DNA of 64,000 bases. Origin: Chitinophagales bacterium. GTDB taxonomy: Bacteria; Bacteroidota; Bacteroidia; Chitinophagales; Saprospiraceae. A model generated the notes under the pieces. It saw nothing but the letters and a program-made list of their open reading frames with translations. It was not told where the DNA came from and did not search any database. Every line of letters begins with the position of its first letter. Position 1 is the first letter of the stretch. Both the position numbers and the translations under genes were made by a program. The stretch covers positions 1 to 64,000 of the forward strand of contig JAFLBP010000011.1 of assembly GCA_017303875.1 (NCBI GenBank), read 5' to 3'. Positions 1 to 8,868 of the stretch are shown one piece after another.

Positions 1-19
1 AAGGTGAAAGTACAAATTC

Positions 20-73
20 TTCCGCAGGGTTCCATTTTTGGGGGCATGCCCCCAAAAATGGAACCCTGCGGAA
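20..73. repeat. 54-bp perfect palindrome
   Basis: Two 27-nt arms are exact reverse complements with no spacer, centred on GCATGC between bases 46 and 47. It lies 3' of fmt, which is read leftward, so it could act as a bidirectional terminator. It is not built from the short tandem units used in the other arrays of this window. Confidence 0.85.
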
Positions 74-128
74 ACTTCAAATCTCCAGTGAAAATCAGTT
101 TACACAAAATACTTTACACTCCCTAAAT

Positions 129-195
<67 letters not shown>

Positions 196-196
196 T

Positions 197-1108
197 CTAA
201 AACCGGTATCCGTTGAGGAATTCGGCGACGGGCATTCGACGTTTACCTTCCATTTGAAGTTCATGAACTTGTATGTAACCATCGGCGGTGCTGATGCGCA
301 GGCTTTGGCGGCCGTCGGCGTAGAAAGTGCCGGGTTCGGGGAGGGTTTCACCCGGATTGGGGTAGGCTTTGGTACAGCGCAGAATTTTGAAGGTTTTGCC
401 GTCGAGCAGGGTCCAGGCGCCGGGGTAGGGACTGAGGCCGCGGATGAAGTTGTGTACTTCAGGCGTTGTTCGTTGGAAGTCGATTTTACAGGTTTCGGTA
501 AATATTTTTGGTGCATGTGTCACCGCTTCAATGCGCTGCGGGGTGGCGTGCAGGTCGCCGCGCTCCAACCCCTGCACCGTGCGCAACAGGAGTTTGGCAC
601 CGATATGCATCATGCGGTCGTGCAGGTCGCCGGCGGTTTCGTTTTCTTCAATGGGAATATGTTCCTGTAACAAAATATCGCCGGTGTCAATTTCATGTTT
701 GAGCAGGAAGGTGGTCAGGCCGGTTTCCGCCTCGCCATTCATAATTGCCCAGTTGATGGGGGCTGCGCCTCGATAACGGGGCAGCAGGGAGCCATGCAGG
801 TTAAGCGTTCCCATGGGCGGCATATTCCACACCAGCTCAGGTAACATGCGAAATGCCACAACTACTTGTAAATCAGCTTTGTAGCTGCGCAATAATTCTA
901 AAAATTCCGAGTTCTTCAAACGCTCCGGCTGTAAAACCGGAATACCTTTCGACACCGCAAATTGTTTTATGGCCGATTGCATCATGCCGAGGCGCCCGCC
1001 CGGTTTATCGGGCGCGGTTACCACTGCCGGTACCTCATAGCCATGCTCCAGGAGGATGGATAGCGAGGGTACTGCAAATTCAGGAGTGCCGAGGTATATG
1101 ATGCGCAT
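197..1108 (-). CDS. fmt: methionyl-tRNA formyltransferase
   Basis: Transfers a formyl group from 10-formyl-tetrahydrofolate to initiator Met-tRNA in the cytoplasm. The protein is 303 aa, close to the family size of about 310. Visible signatures are the Rossmann start MRIIYLGTPEFAVPSL, the catalytic stretch NLHGSLLPRYRGAAPINW near residue 108 with the conserved Asn and His, and HEIDTGDIL with the catalytic Asp. The C-terminal OB-like tRNA-binding domain is present. It starts 269 bp from, and divergent to, the DUF5686 gene. The identification is firm. Confidence 0.96.
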   Translation of the reverse strand: MRIIYLGTPEFAVPSLSILLEHGYEVPAVVTAPDKPGGRLGMMQSAIKQFAVSKGIPVLQPERLKNSEFLELLRSYKADLQVVVAFRMLPELVWNMPPMGTLNLHGSLLPRYRGAAPINWAIMNGEAETGLTTFLLKHEIDTGDILLQEHIPIEENETAGDLHDRMMHIGAKLLLRTVQGLERGDLHATPQRIEAVTHAPKIFTETCKIDFQRTTPEVHNFIRGLSPYPGAWTLLDGKTFKILRCTKAYPNPGETLPEPGTFYADGRQSLRISTADGYIQVHELQMEGKRRMPVAEFLNGYRF

Positions 1109-1234
1109 GGTATAAAAAGCTGTTTAAAAAGGGACTGCAAAGAACGGCAAATCTGCTCACTTCAAAGATTTTATACCGATAAATCCAACGAAACGGGGAT
1201 TACAACGTTATTAAAGGCCTGTTGGTAGAATGCC

Positions 1235-1266
1235 TTGCAGCGGGTGTCGAAGCCTTTGTAATTTTG
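1235..1266 (+). promoter_or_regulatory. Bacteroidota-type promoter for the DUF5686 gene
   Basis: TTG at 1235-1237 and TAATTTTG at 1259-1266 are separated by 21 nt, matching the -33/-7 consensus of Bacteroidota housekeeping promoters. It would leave a leader of about 105 nt before the ATG at 1378. The rest of the 1109-1377 gap shows nothing recognisable. Confidence 0.55.
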
Positions 1267-1377
1267 CAGCTTTCAGGAAGTGTCTGGAACAATCACCCAT
1301 TGGTAATCCATTGAAAACCCTTGTGAAAGCATCTATCTATCGTCAAATCCATCCAGGTTCTGGTATATGTTGATTTA

Positions 1378-3957
1378 ATGCCCATGTTTCAATCTGTTTT
1401 ACAAAAACTACATTTGCTCCTGCTCCTTTTATGGTCTGCTGTACCGGTTTTTGCACAAGCGCCTACAGTGGTCACCGGCATCGTGATGGATGCCAAAACC
1501 AAGGAGCCGTTGCCCTATGTCACCATTCAGTTTAATGAAGGCCAGATCGGCGTCTATTCTGATATTAATGGCCGTTTTCGCCTCGAAACGCCGAATGCTG
1601 CCAAACAAGTGGTGGCCAAATATGTCGGATATGCCACCCAAACGCTCAAAATCAAGTCCCGCGAGCGCACCGAACTGAAAATTGCCCTGCAGGAAGCCAC
1701 TTCGGCCTTGCAGGAAGTGACCATTTCAGTGGATAAAAGCAGGCGCAAACGCTACAAAAACGACAATCCGGCGGTGGACCTCATTCAGGAAGTATTCAAA
1801 CACCGCGATGAAAACCGCAAGGAAGGCCTTGATTATTACCAGCTTGAAAAACACGAACGCCTGCGTTTCGACCTCAATGGTGTGACGGATAATTTTCGGA
1901 AAAAATGGTATTTCAAACCTTTTCGCTTCGTTTTTAATTATTGTGATACCAACCAGGTGACGCAAAAAGTTACCCTGCCGTTTTATTTCCGCGAACGCCT
2001 GCTCGAAGGGTATTTCCGCAAACACCCGCAGTCGAAAAAAGAACGCCTTATGGGAGAGCGCCAAACGGCCCTCGACGATGACTATGATGTAGACCAGGAT
2101 GGGGTTTCGGCATACCTGAATACTTTTTACAACGATATTGATATTTACGAACCCAATATTATGCTGCTCGACAAGCAGTTTATGGGGCCACTTTCGCCTT
2201 TGGCGCCGGCTTTTTATCGGTTTTACATTACGGATACCGTTAAAATGGGCGATGAACGTTTTGCCAATGTCTTTTTTGCCCCAAAAAATAAAAACGACCT
2301 GGCGTTTATGGGCAACCTGCTCGTGGCGCTCGATTCCTCCTATGCCGTGCGGCATGTGGAAATGGGCATCTCGCGCGACATCAACCTCAACTGGGTGGCC
2401 GATTTGCGCATTGAACAGCATTTTGAATTCGAGGGCACTGACCCCGCCGTCCGGCGCCTGCTGCTGCGCCGCGAAACGGTGCTGATGGACATGAAGATCT
2501 GGAAAAACCGCGAGGGCCGCAGCCTGCTCGCCGTCAAAAATAACACCTATAAAGACTACGACCTGAACCGCCCCTTGCCTGACAGCCTGTTTGTTGGTAA
2601 AAATCAGCTGCTCAATGATACGGGGAAAGTAAAGGAACGCCCCAATGAATACTGGATTGTCAATCGGCACGATACCCTGACCACCAAGGAGTTGCGCATA
2701 GATACCATGGTTCGGGAGGTGAAGGATACGCGTATGTACAAGTTCCTGAAACGCACCGGCTATTTCCTGGGTACCGGCTATCAGCGCGTGGGAAAAATAG
2801 AAATCGGCGACACGGGTACTTTTTACAGTTTCAACGACGTGGAAGGCAATCGTTTTCAGCTTTCCGCGCGTACGCAGGATCGTTATTTCAAAAAAATGCG
2901 CCTCAATGCCTATGTGGCTTACGGCATAAAAGATCAGGGCTGGAAATATGGTGCGCGCGGCACCTTTGGCATCAAAGGTGCGCGGCCGGGGCGTTTTCCT
3001 GCCAATCAGATCCGGCTCAGTTACGACCACGATGTGTCGTTTCCAGGTAATGGAAGTTTTGGCGGCCAAAGTCTGTTGTTTTCCTTACAGCGCGGCGGCA
3101 CCAACCGGATGTTGCTCAACCGCGTGGCGCGTGTAGAGTACACCAAAGAGTTCAAGCGCGGACTGGGGATGTCGATCAACCTGCGTCGTGCAGACATATC
3201 CGCTGTCGGGGAATTGAGCGAAGCACCGGACAATCCGGGCTTTTTGCCGCCTAACAGCATCACGACTGAATTTGGCGGCTGGTTTCGTTTTGCGCCCAAT
3301 GAGGTTTTTTATCAGGGCCGCGAGGAGCGCTCGGCCATTCAGAACCGCTGGCCGGTGTTTTTCCTGCAATACCGCGTCGGGGTGAAAGGTTTTCTGGGCA
3401 GCACCTATGGATTTCAGCGCGCAAGCCTGAACATCAACAAGAATTTTTACCTCGGCGTACTGGGTAAAACGCAAACCTGGCTGGAGTTTGGGCAGGTATT
3501 CGGGCAGGTTTCCTATCCTTTTCTGGAGATTCACCGCGCCAACCAGAGTTTTATCTTCAACGATTACGCGTTCAATTTGATGAATTATCTCGAATTCGTA
3601 AGCGATCAGTATACAACCCTGCATTTAAACCACGACTTCGGTGGTTTGCTGCTGAACCGCTTGCCCCTTATCAAGAAGTTGCGCTGGCGCGAGGGCGCCA
3701 GCTTCAAAGCCTTGTACGGCTCGCTGCGGGAACAAAATATCCCGACGGCGCAAAATGGCCTCGTCCCTTTCCCGGCCGACGAGCAGGGCATGCCGCTGGT
3801 ACGCACCCTAGGTCGGGTGCCCTACATGGAGGCAGGCCTGGGAATCGGAAATATTTTTGGTTTTCTGCGCGTGGAATATGTCTGGCGCCTGAACTACTTA
3901 GATCGGCCCGACGCGCCCAAAGGCGGTGTGCGCCTGATGTTCCGCGCAGGGTTTTGA
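1378..3957 (+). CDS. DUF5686 / carboxypeptidase-like regulatory domain outer-membrane protein
   Basis: An 859-aa exported protein. Residues 1-27 are a signal peptide ending VFAQA. Residues about 31-118 form a carboxypeptidase-D regulatory-like beta-sandwich (TGIVMDAKTKEPLPYVTI, then the YVGYATQTL strand), the domain found at the N-terminus of many TonB-dependent proteins. The rest matches the DUF5686 layout: a soluble middle followed by many amphipathic strands ending in an aromatic terminus (VRLMFRAGF), as in an outer-membrane beta-barrel. There is no TonB box or plug, so it is not a SusC receptor. The role of DUF5686 is unknown. It is monocistronic, followed by a repeat array. Confidence 0.88.
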   Translation: MPMFQSVLQKLHLLLLLLWSAVPVFAQAPTVVTGIVMDAKTKEPLPYVTIQFNEGQIGVYSDINGRFRLETPNAAKQVVAKYVGYATQTLKIKSRERTELKIALQEATSALQEVTISVDKSRRKRYKNDNPAVDLIQEVFKHRDENRKEGLDYYQLEKHERLRFDLNGVTDNFRKKWYFKPFRFVFNYCDTNQVTQKVTLPFYFRERLLEGYFRKHPQSKKERLMGERQTALDDDYDVDQDGVSAYLNTFYNDIDIYEPNIMLLDKQFMGPLSPLAPAFYRFYITDTVKMGDERFANVFFAPKNKNDLAFMGNLLVALDSSYAVRHVEMGISRDINLNWVADLRIEQHFEFEGTDPAVRRLLLRRETVLMDMKIWKNREGRSLLAVKNNTYKDYDLNRPLPDSLFVGKNQLLNDTGKVKERPNEYWIVNRHDTLTTKELRIDTMVREVKDTRMYKFLKRTGYFLGTGYQRVGKIEIGDTGTFYSFNDVEGNRFQLSARTQDRYFKKMRLNAYVAYGIKDQGWKYGARGTFGIKGARPGRFPANQIRLSYDHDVSFPGNGSFGGQSLLFSLQRGGTNRMLLNRVARVEYTKEFKRGLGMSINLRRADISAVGELSEAPDNPGFLPPNSITTEFGGWFRFAPNEVFYQGREERSAIQNRWPVFFLQYRVGVKGFLGSTYGFQRASLNINKNFYLGVLGKTQTWLEFGQVFGQVSYPFLEIHRANQSFIFNDYAFNLMNYLEFVSDQYTTLHLNHDFGGLLLNRLPLIKKLRWREGASFKALYGSLREQNIPTAQNGLVPFPADEQGMPLVRTLGRVPYMEAGLGIGNIFGFLRVEYVWRLNYLDRPDAPKGGVRLMFRAGF

Positions 3958-3958
3958 T

Positions 3959-4126
3959 CAGTTAGCAGTCAACAGTGAGCAGTGAGCAGTCAACAGTGAG
4001 CAGTCAACAGTTATCAGTGAGCATAACAATGTTATTTTGCTTTTACTGCTAACTGCTCACTGTTGACTGCTAACTGATGACTGCTAACTGTTGACTGCTG
4101 ACTGATCACTGATCACTGATAACTGC
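3959..4126. repeat. CAGTNAN heptamer inverted-repeat array
   Basis: Left arm: tandem heptamers such as CAGTCAA, CAGTGAG and CAGTTAT. Right arm: the complementary set (CTGCTAA, CTGTTGA, CTGATCA). A short AT-rich loop near 4022-4047 separates them. It fills the gap between two convergent genes, and its right end encodes the last residues and stop codon of the minus-strand gene at 4106. Confidence 0.9.
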
Positions 4127-4324
4127 TTTCACGCCTAAACGGAGCAGGAGCAACCAGGGAAAACCGTGAAAAAAGAGGTCGAACCAGTCCATAGGCTGCA
4201 TACCGATGGCGCCGCCGATGACCCAGCGGATTTTACCGATGATATGCGGTTCGGGTGTAAATGGGGCTAAGCCAAGCGTGAGGCAGCCCATGAGTACGAT
4301 TTTCCAATCGTTGTAAAATTTCAT
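4106..4324 (-). CDS. 72-aa inner-membrane protein of unknown function
   Basis: A short hydrophobic protein with about two membrane-associated segments (VLMGCLTLGLAPF near residue 10 and LFFHGFPWLLLLRLGV near 50), plus the motif EPHIIGKIRWVIGG. Similar small proteins in Bacteroidota are sometimes annotated as RND transporter, but the size rules out a real RND pump. It starts 6 bp after the AraC-family stop, so the two are probably cotranscribed. The C-terminal residues AVISDQ and the TGA stop are encoded by the neighbouring heptamer array, so the ancestral C-terminus may have differed. Confidence 0.65.
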   Translation of the reverse strand: MKFYNDWKIVLMGCLTLGLAPFTPEPHIIGKIRWVIGGAIGMQPMDWFDLFFHGFPWLLLLRLGVKAVISDQ

Positions 4325-4330
4325 GCGGGT

Positions 4331-5212
4331 TTAATGTTTGTCGGACAAGCCGATGCGCCTGAATTGTTCAGGCGTTTGCTCCGTATATTTACGGAAAAAA
4401 CGGCTGAAATAGGCATTATCTTTAAAATCAAGTTGATCGGCAATTTCAGCTATGCTCCATTGCGGATTGACTAATAAACGTTTGGCTTCCAGCAGGATAC
4501 GATCGCGAATCAGTTCTCCTGCCGACATGCCGGTGCAGGCCTTGCAAACGGCGTTCAGGTGGTTGGGGGTCAGGTGCAGCATTTCGGCGTAGTCTTTGGG
4601 CAGGCGATGGGTTTTGTAGTGCCGCTCAATAAGTTGCCGAAAGCGCCGCAGCATGTCCAGCTGATGTATAGAACCGGTAGTTTCAGCTGTTTCGGGCATA
4701 CAACGCGCTACTTCCACCAATACCTGAACCAGCATGCCGCGCAGCATATCGGGCCGGTAAGGCCGGGGCGAGGCCTCGTATTCCTGCAACATCATTTCCA
4801 TCAATTGCCCGATGCGTTCCAGCGTGTGGCCCTCCAGCTGAAGCACACAGGTGTCCAGCGAGAACATCGGGAACTCCTGCAAAAACTCCGGATCGTGGCA
4901 AATCGCTGTAATGAAGGCCTCATTAAAATTCAATATAATACCTTCCGCCTCCGGCCCGTAATGCCAGGAATGCACCTGGCCGGGTCGCATACAATACAGC
5001 TGGCCAGTACTCGCTTCAAACGGAATAAAATCGATTGAATGCGTTCCATCGGCCTTTGTCAGCAGCACGATCTGGTAAAAGTCGTGCCGATGCGGGAACA
5101 GCAGCTTGTCGTGGCTATTAATAAAAGCCCGCAACCGCGCCAGATAGTACTCGCCGCTGCGATGTTCTTGTCCCATAAGATGACAAATGCTGTATGTGGG
5201 AAGCGGCTTCAT
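4331..5212 (-). CDS. AraC-family transcriptional regulator
   Basis: A 293-aa regulator. The N-terminal half is an AraC-type cupin sensor (HRHDFYQIVLLTKA, then MRPGQVHSWHYG near residue 75), likely to bind a small effector. The C-terminal 100 residues hold two helix-turn-helix units: LPKDYAEMLHLTPNHLN and the typical second unit SIAEIADQLDFKDNAYFSRF followed by FRKYTEQTPEQFR. It probably forms an operon with the 72-aa membrane protein 6 bp downstream. The ligand and target genes cannot be read from the sequence. Confidence 0.9.
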   Translation of the reverse strand: MKPLPTYSICHLMGQEHRSGEYYLARLRAFINSHDKLLFPHRHDFYQIVLLTKADGTHSIDFIPFEASTGQLYCMRPGQVHSWHYGPEAEGIILNFNEAFITAICHDPEFLQEFPMFSLDTCVLQLEGHTLERIGQLMEMMLQEYEASPRPYRPDMLRGMLVQVLVEVARCMPETAETTGSIHQLDMLRRFRQLIERHYKTHRLPKDYAEMLHLTPNHLNAVCKACTGMSAGELIRDRILLEAKRLLVNPQWSIAEIADQLDFKDNAYFSRFFRKYTEQTPEQFRRIGLSDKH

Positions 5213-5215
5213 TGT

Positions 5216-5571
<356 letters not shown>

Positions 5572-5578
5572 AAAAAAC

Positions 5579-6784
5579 TCATGCTTTTCCTGTGAGGATA
5601 CGATTCCAGTACAACCAGGGCAGGACGTATTTTTTCAGAATCCACATAGACCAGCGCGGTTTGGTTTGGTCGATGGGGAAGCTCATTTTGGGTTTGTTGC
5701 TGTAATCAAACTCTGCGAGCATGAGTTTGCCGTAGGCGGTCGGAATCGGGCAGGCCGTGTAGCCGTCGTATTTGGCGTTGCTTTGTTGTTGATTGATTTG
5801 CGCAAAAATATGTTCAACCACAACCGGCACTTGTTTTCGGATGGCGGCGCCGGTTTTGGAGATGGGTGCGTTGCTCACATCACCGCAGGAATATACATTG
5901 GCGAAGCGTTTGTGGCGGAAGGTGTATTGATCCACTTCCACCCATCCGAGGGGTTGTGCGGGATCAGCCAGCGGACTTTCCTTAATGAAATCGGGTGCAC
6001 TTTGCGGTGGAACGGCATGGCAAAGGTCGAATTTCATGGATTCTTTAACCATATTGCCGTCTTTGTCCTTGTATTCGTAGGAGATGCTGTGGTTTGGGCC
6101 GTCGATTTCCGTGACATTATGCAGGTAATGCGGAATGATTTTGTTGTTGGCCACCACACCTTCGAGGGTTTCGGCGAATTCTTTAACGGCGAAAATGGCG
6201 CCGGCGCCCGAGATGTAGTGTACCTCGCATTTATCGAGAATGCCTTGTTTGCGCCAGTAATCGCATGCTAAGTACATAATTTTATGCGGTGCGCCGCCGC
6301 ATTTAACCGGCGTAGTCGGATTGGTAAATATCGCCACGCCACCTTTGAAATTTTTAATCATTTCCCAGGTATAAGGCGCCGTTTCAAAGGAATAGTTGCT
6401 GCTGACGCTGTTTTTGCCCAGTGTTTCTTTGAAGCCTTTAATTTTGTGCCAGTCGAGCTGAAGTCCGGGCACGACCAACAGGGCATCATAAGTGTACGTG
6501 CTGCCGTCAGAACAGGTGACCTGGCTTTGCTCCGGCTGAAAGGAGGCCACGCGCGCTTTGATCCAGCTGACGCCTTTGGGCATATAATCCGCTTCGTTGC
6601 GTTCGGTGGCGGCGATGTCGAACTCGCCGGCGCCCACGAGCGTCCAGGCGGGTTGGTAATAGTGCTTCTCGGAGGGTTCGATGATGGCAATTTTCAGGGA
6701 CTTGTCTTTGCGGAGCAATTGGGATGCTGCCGACAATCCGGCGTTTCCGCCGCCTACTATCAAGATTTGATGATGTTGTTGCAT
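5579..6784 (-). CDS. sqr: sulfide:quinone oxidoreductase, type II
   Basis: A 401-aa FAD enzyme of the disulfide-reductase fold that oxidises sulfide and passes electrons to membrane quinone. It has an N-terminal dinucleotide motif HQILIVGGGNAGLSAA and a second FAD motif ANVYSCGDVSNAPISKTGAA. Both cysteines used by the mitochondrial-type enzyme appear present: TPVKCGGAPHKIMYL and YDGYTACPIPTAYGK. The C-terminus (KKYVLPWLYWNRIL) suits membrane attachment. The start is set at MQQHHQ, directly before the Rossmann fold; an upstream ATG at 6826 adds 14 unlikely residues. It is divergent from a peroxiredoxin gene. Confidence 0.88.
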   Translation of the reverse strand: MQQHHQILIVGGGNAGLSAASQLLRKDKSLKIAIIEPSEKHYYQPAWTLVGAGEFDIAATERNEADYMPKGVSWIKARVASFQPEQSQVTCSDGSTYTYDALLVVPGLQLDWHKIKGFKETLGKNSVSSNYSFETAPYTWEMIKNFKGGVAIFTNPTTPVKCGGAPHKIMYLACDYWRKQGILDKCEVHYISGAGAIFAVKEFAETLEGVVANNKIIPHYLHNVTEIDGPNHSISYEYKDKDGNMVKESMKFDLCHAVPPQSAPDFIKESPLADPAQPLGWVEVDQYTFRHKRFANVYSCGDVSNAPISKTGAAIRKQVPVVVEHIFAQINQQQSNAKYDGYTACPIPTAYGKLMLAEFDYSNKPKMSFPIDQTKPRWSMWILKKYVLPWLYWNRILTGKA

Positions 6785-6938
6785 GATTTGGAAATATTTT
6801 TTATTGCTGCAAAGGAAATTGGCCAAACCTTATTGCAGATAGTGTCATTTACCGAACTTGTGGTACTTTTTACTTATTTTATGTTCTGATTAGTGATGAG
6901 GGTGATATTAGTCACTGAGCGCGGTGCTTTCACGACCC

Positions 6939-6946
6939 TACCTTTG
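6939..6946 (+). promoter_or_regulatory. -7 box TACCTTTG for the peroxiredoxin gene
   Basis: TACCTTTG fits the Bacteroidota -7 consensus TAnnTTTG and implies a leader of about 70 nt before the ATG at 7020. No clear -33 TTG is seen at the usual distance. Confidence 0.45.
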
Positions 6947-7019
6947 TGGCATCGGATGGGTAGCAAGCTTGTTGCAAGCCCTTGTCCGTTGCAGTTTTGT
7001 AATCTTTTCAATTCGTTAT

Positions 7020-7670
7020 ATGAATACCGAACAAACAGCTTGGTCAATGCCGCGTATTGGCGACATTGCGCCGAATTTCCAGTCCATGACTACTTTTGGA
7101 AAAATTGACTTCCATGAGTACATCAATGGCAAATGGGCATTACTTTTTTCGCACCCGGCCGACTTTACGCCGGTTTGTACCACCGAAATGAGCGGTTTTG
7201 CACTCGATAAAGATTTTTTCGATCAGCACGACACCAAGCTCATAGGCCTGAGCATTGATAGCATCCACTCGCACATTGCCTGGGTAAACAATGTGCGGGA
7301 AAAAACAGGCGTCCTGCTTGATTTTCCCATCATCGCCGACATTGATATGAGTGTGGCTAAACTTTATGGCATGCTCCAGCCCGGCGAAAGCGAAACCGCT
7401 GCTGTTCGCGCCGTGTTTTTCATGGATCCCAACAAAAAAATCCGCCTGATTATGTACTACCCGCTCAATGTGGGCCGGAACATGGAAGAAATCAAGCGCG
7501 CCCTTCAGGCGCTGCAAACCGCCGACGCCAATGCCTGCGCGATGCCGCTGAACTGGAAACCAGGCGAAAAAGTAATCGTTCCGCCGCCCAAAACAATGGA
7601 AGATCTCGACAAACGCCTCAACAGCGGTCTCGAAATGGTAGATTTCTATCTCGCGAAAAGAACGCTCTGA
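7020..7670 (+). CDS. 1-Cys peroxiredoxin (Prx6 family)
   Basis: A 216-aa thiol peroxidase that reduces hydrogen peroxide and organic peroxides. The peroxidatic centre is HPADFTPVCTTE near residue 45. The long C-terminal part (FMDPNKKIRLIMYYPLNVGR) is typical of the Prx6 branch, and no second resolving cysteine stands in the AhpC position. The start at 7020 gives MNTEQTAWSMPRIGD, the normal N-terminus; the longer frame from 6924 would include the promoter. It is divergent from sulfide:quinone oxidoreductase. Confidence 0.93.
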   Translation: MNTEQTAWSMPRIGDIAPNFQSMTTFGKIDFHEYINGKWALLFSHPADFTPVCTTEMSGFALDKDFFDQHDTKLIGLSIDSIHSHIAWVNNVREKTGVLLDFPIIADIDMSVAKLYGMLQPGESETAAVRAVFFMDPNKKIRLIMYYPLNVGRNMEEIKRALQALQTADANACAMPLNWKPGEKVIVPPPKTMEDLDKRLNSGLEMVDFYLAKRTL

Positions 7671-7674
7671 TTTT

Positions 7675-7809
7675 TGAGTGTTTGAGTGTTTAAGTGTTTT
7701 GGTGTTTTAGTGTTTAAGTGTTTTTGGGGGTAAGTGTCTTGGAGATCGAGACACTGTTCAAATTTCTAAAACACCAAAACACCAAAACACCAAAACACTC
7801 AAACCCTCA
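7675..7809. repeat. GTGTTTNN octamer inverted-repeat array
   Basis: Left arm: tandem 8-bp units GTGTTTGA, GTGTTTAA, GTGTTTTG at 7677-7724. Right arm: AACACCAA units at 7760-7809, the reverse complement. It separates two convergent genes (peroxiredoxin and bestrophin) and is placed like a bidirectional terminator. Confidence 0.88.
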
Positions 7810-8685
7810 AATAAGCTCCTCGACATGATTTTTAATGTTGTGGGCGAGCCGGGAGAGGGGCAGGTCGTTTTCGTCGGAGCCGAAGGGTTCTTCAATTTCT
7901 TCGGCGATGAGTTCCAGACTGGCCAGAACATAAAAAATAAAGGCCACGATGGGCACCACGAAATAACCTAAGCTGAACACGTAGCCGAAGGGAAGCGTGA
8001 GGATATAAAAGAAGAGGAATTTTTTGATGAACACCCCGTAGGAGTAGGGGATGGGCGTATTTTTTATGCGCTCGCAGGCGCCACAAATATCTGTAAATGA
8101 GGAGATTTCTCCATTCAGGTACAGCATTTGTTCGCCGCTCAGTTCTCCCTTGCGGTATAGGTCCTGAACGTGCCGAATCATGGCGGAAGCCACTTGATTC
8201 GGCACATGTTTTTTAAGGTCGAGGCGTTCCCGGACGCTGAGCGGCAGGTCGTCAAAAAGTTCAATTCGGGTTTCCTCGCTGCGCAGGTGATTTTTCAGCA
8301 CAGTCGCATAGGTGGGGATAATGCGTCGGAAAAAGAGGCGATCCGGATGCTCGGGTGGTAAAATGGCCGCTATTTTCATGGCTAAGTTGCGGCTGTTATT
8401 CACCAAAGCCCCCCAAAGTTTGCGGCCTTCCCACCAGCGCTCATAGGCCGTATTGGTTCTGAAAACCAAGGTAAAAGAGATCACAAAACCCAGCAGGGTA
8501 TGCATGATCGATACGTTTTTAACCAAGCTGTCGGCACTTAGTTTCCATACCTCCATTTCCAGATAAGCTACGCCAAAAGCATAAGCGCCTACACCTAAAA
8601 TTATTGGAAACAAACGCCGTATCGTATCGGTGCGGTTAAAACGGATCAGGGCCAGCAACCACTGCTTCGGATTGTAAGAGATCAT
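7807..8685 (-). CDS. bestrophin-family (UPF0187) membrane channel
   Basis: A 292-aa inner-membrane protein of the bacterial bestrophin family, which form pentameric ion channels. Diagnostic stretches are MISYNPKQWLLALIRF at the N-terminus, FRTNTAYERWWEGRKLWGAL near residue 80, and a C-terminal IEEPFGSDENDLPL, the acidic segment conserved with eukaryotic bestrophins. Four hydrophobic helices are visible. The start is set at MISYN because all family members begin there; the reading frame stays open for 39 more codons. Ion selectivity cannot be read from the sequence. Confidence 0.9.
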   Translation of the reverse strand: MISYNPKQWLLALIRFNRTDTIRRLFPIILGVGAYAFGVAYLEMEVWKLSADSLVKNVSIMHTLLGFVISFTLVFRTNTAYERWWEGRKLWGALVNNSRNLAMKIAAILPPEHPDRLFFRRIIPTYATVLKNHLRSEETRIELFDDLPLSVRERLDLKKHVPNQVASAMIRHVQDLYRKGELSGEQMLYLNGEISSFTDICGACERIKNTPIPYSYGVFIKKFLFFYILTLPFGYVFSLGYFVVPIVAFIFYVLASLELIAEEIEEPFGSDENDLPLSRLAHNIKNHVEELI

Positions 8686-8868
8686 ACTGCTTCTTTTTGT
8701 GGGGCAAAAATAAGCGCTTGTTCGGGAATTCATGATCGCGTGAAAGCGAGGAAAATTTATTTTGAACAAGCACTTAGTCGAATATTCAACCCGATACGGC
8801 ACTTATATGTTTATCTTAGCGTTTGTATTTCACTCCGGATTACCTGGAATTAAACACACCTCATCTTT

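Noticed and set aside
1200..1266. tRNA-like text (GGTAGAATGCC...) before the DUF5686 gene
   Set aside because: No acceptor stem or anticodon arm can be paired; the region contains a promoter match instead.
8686..8802. 39-residue N-terminal extension of the bestrophin
   Set aside because: The family begins at MISYNPKQW; the extension has no membrane or signal character.
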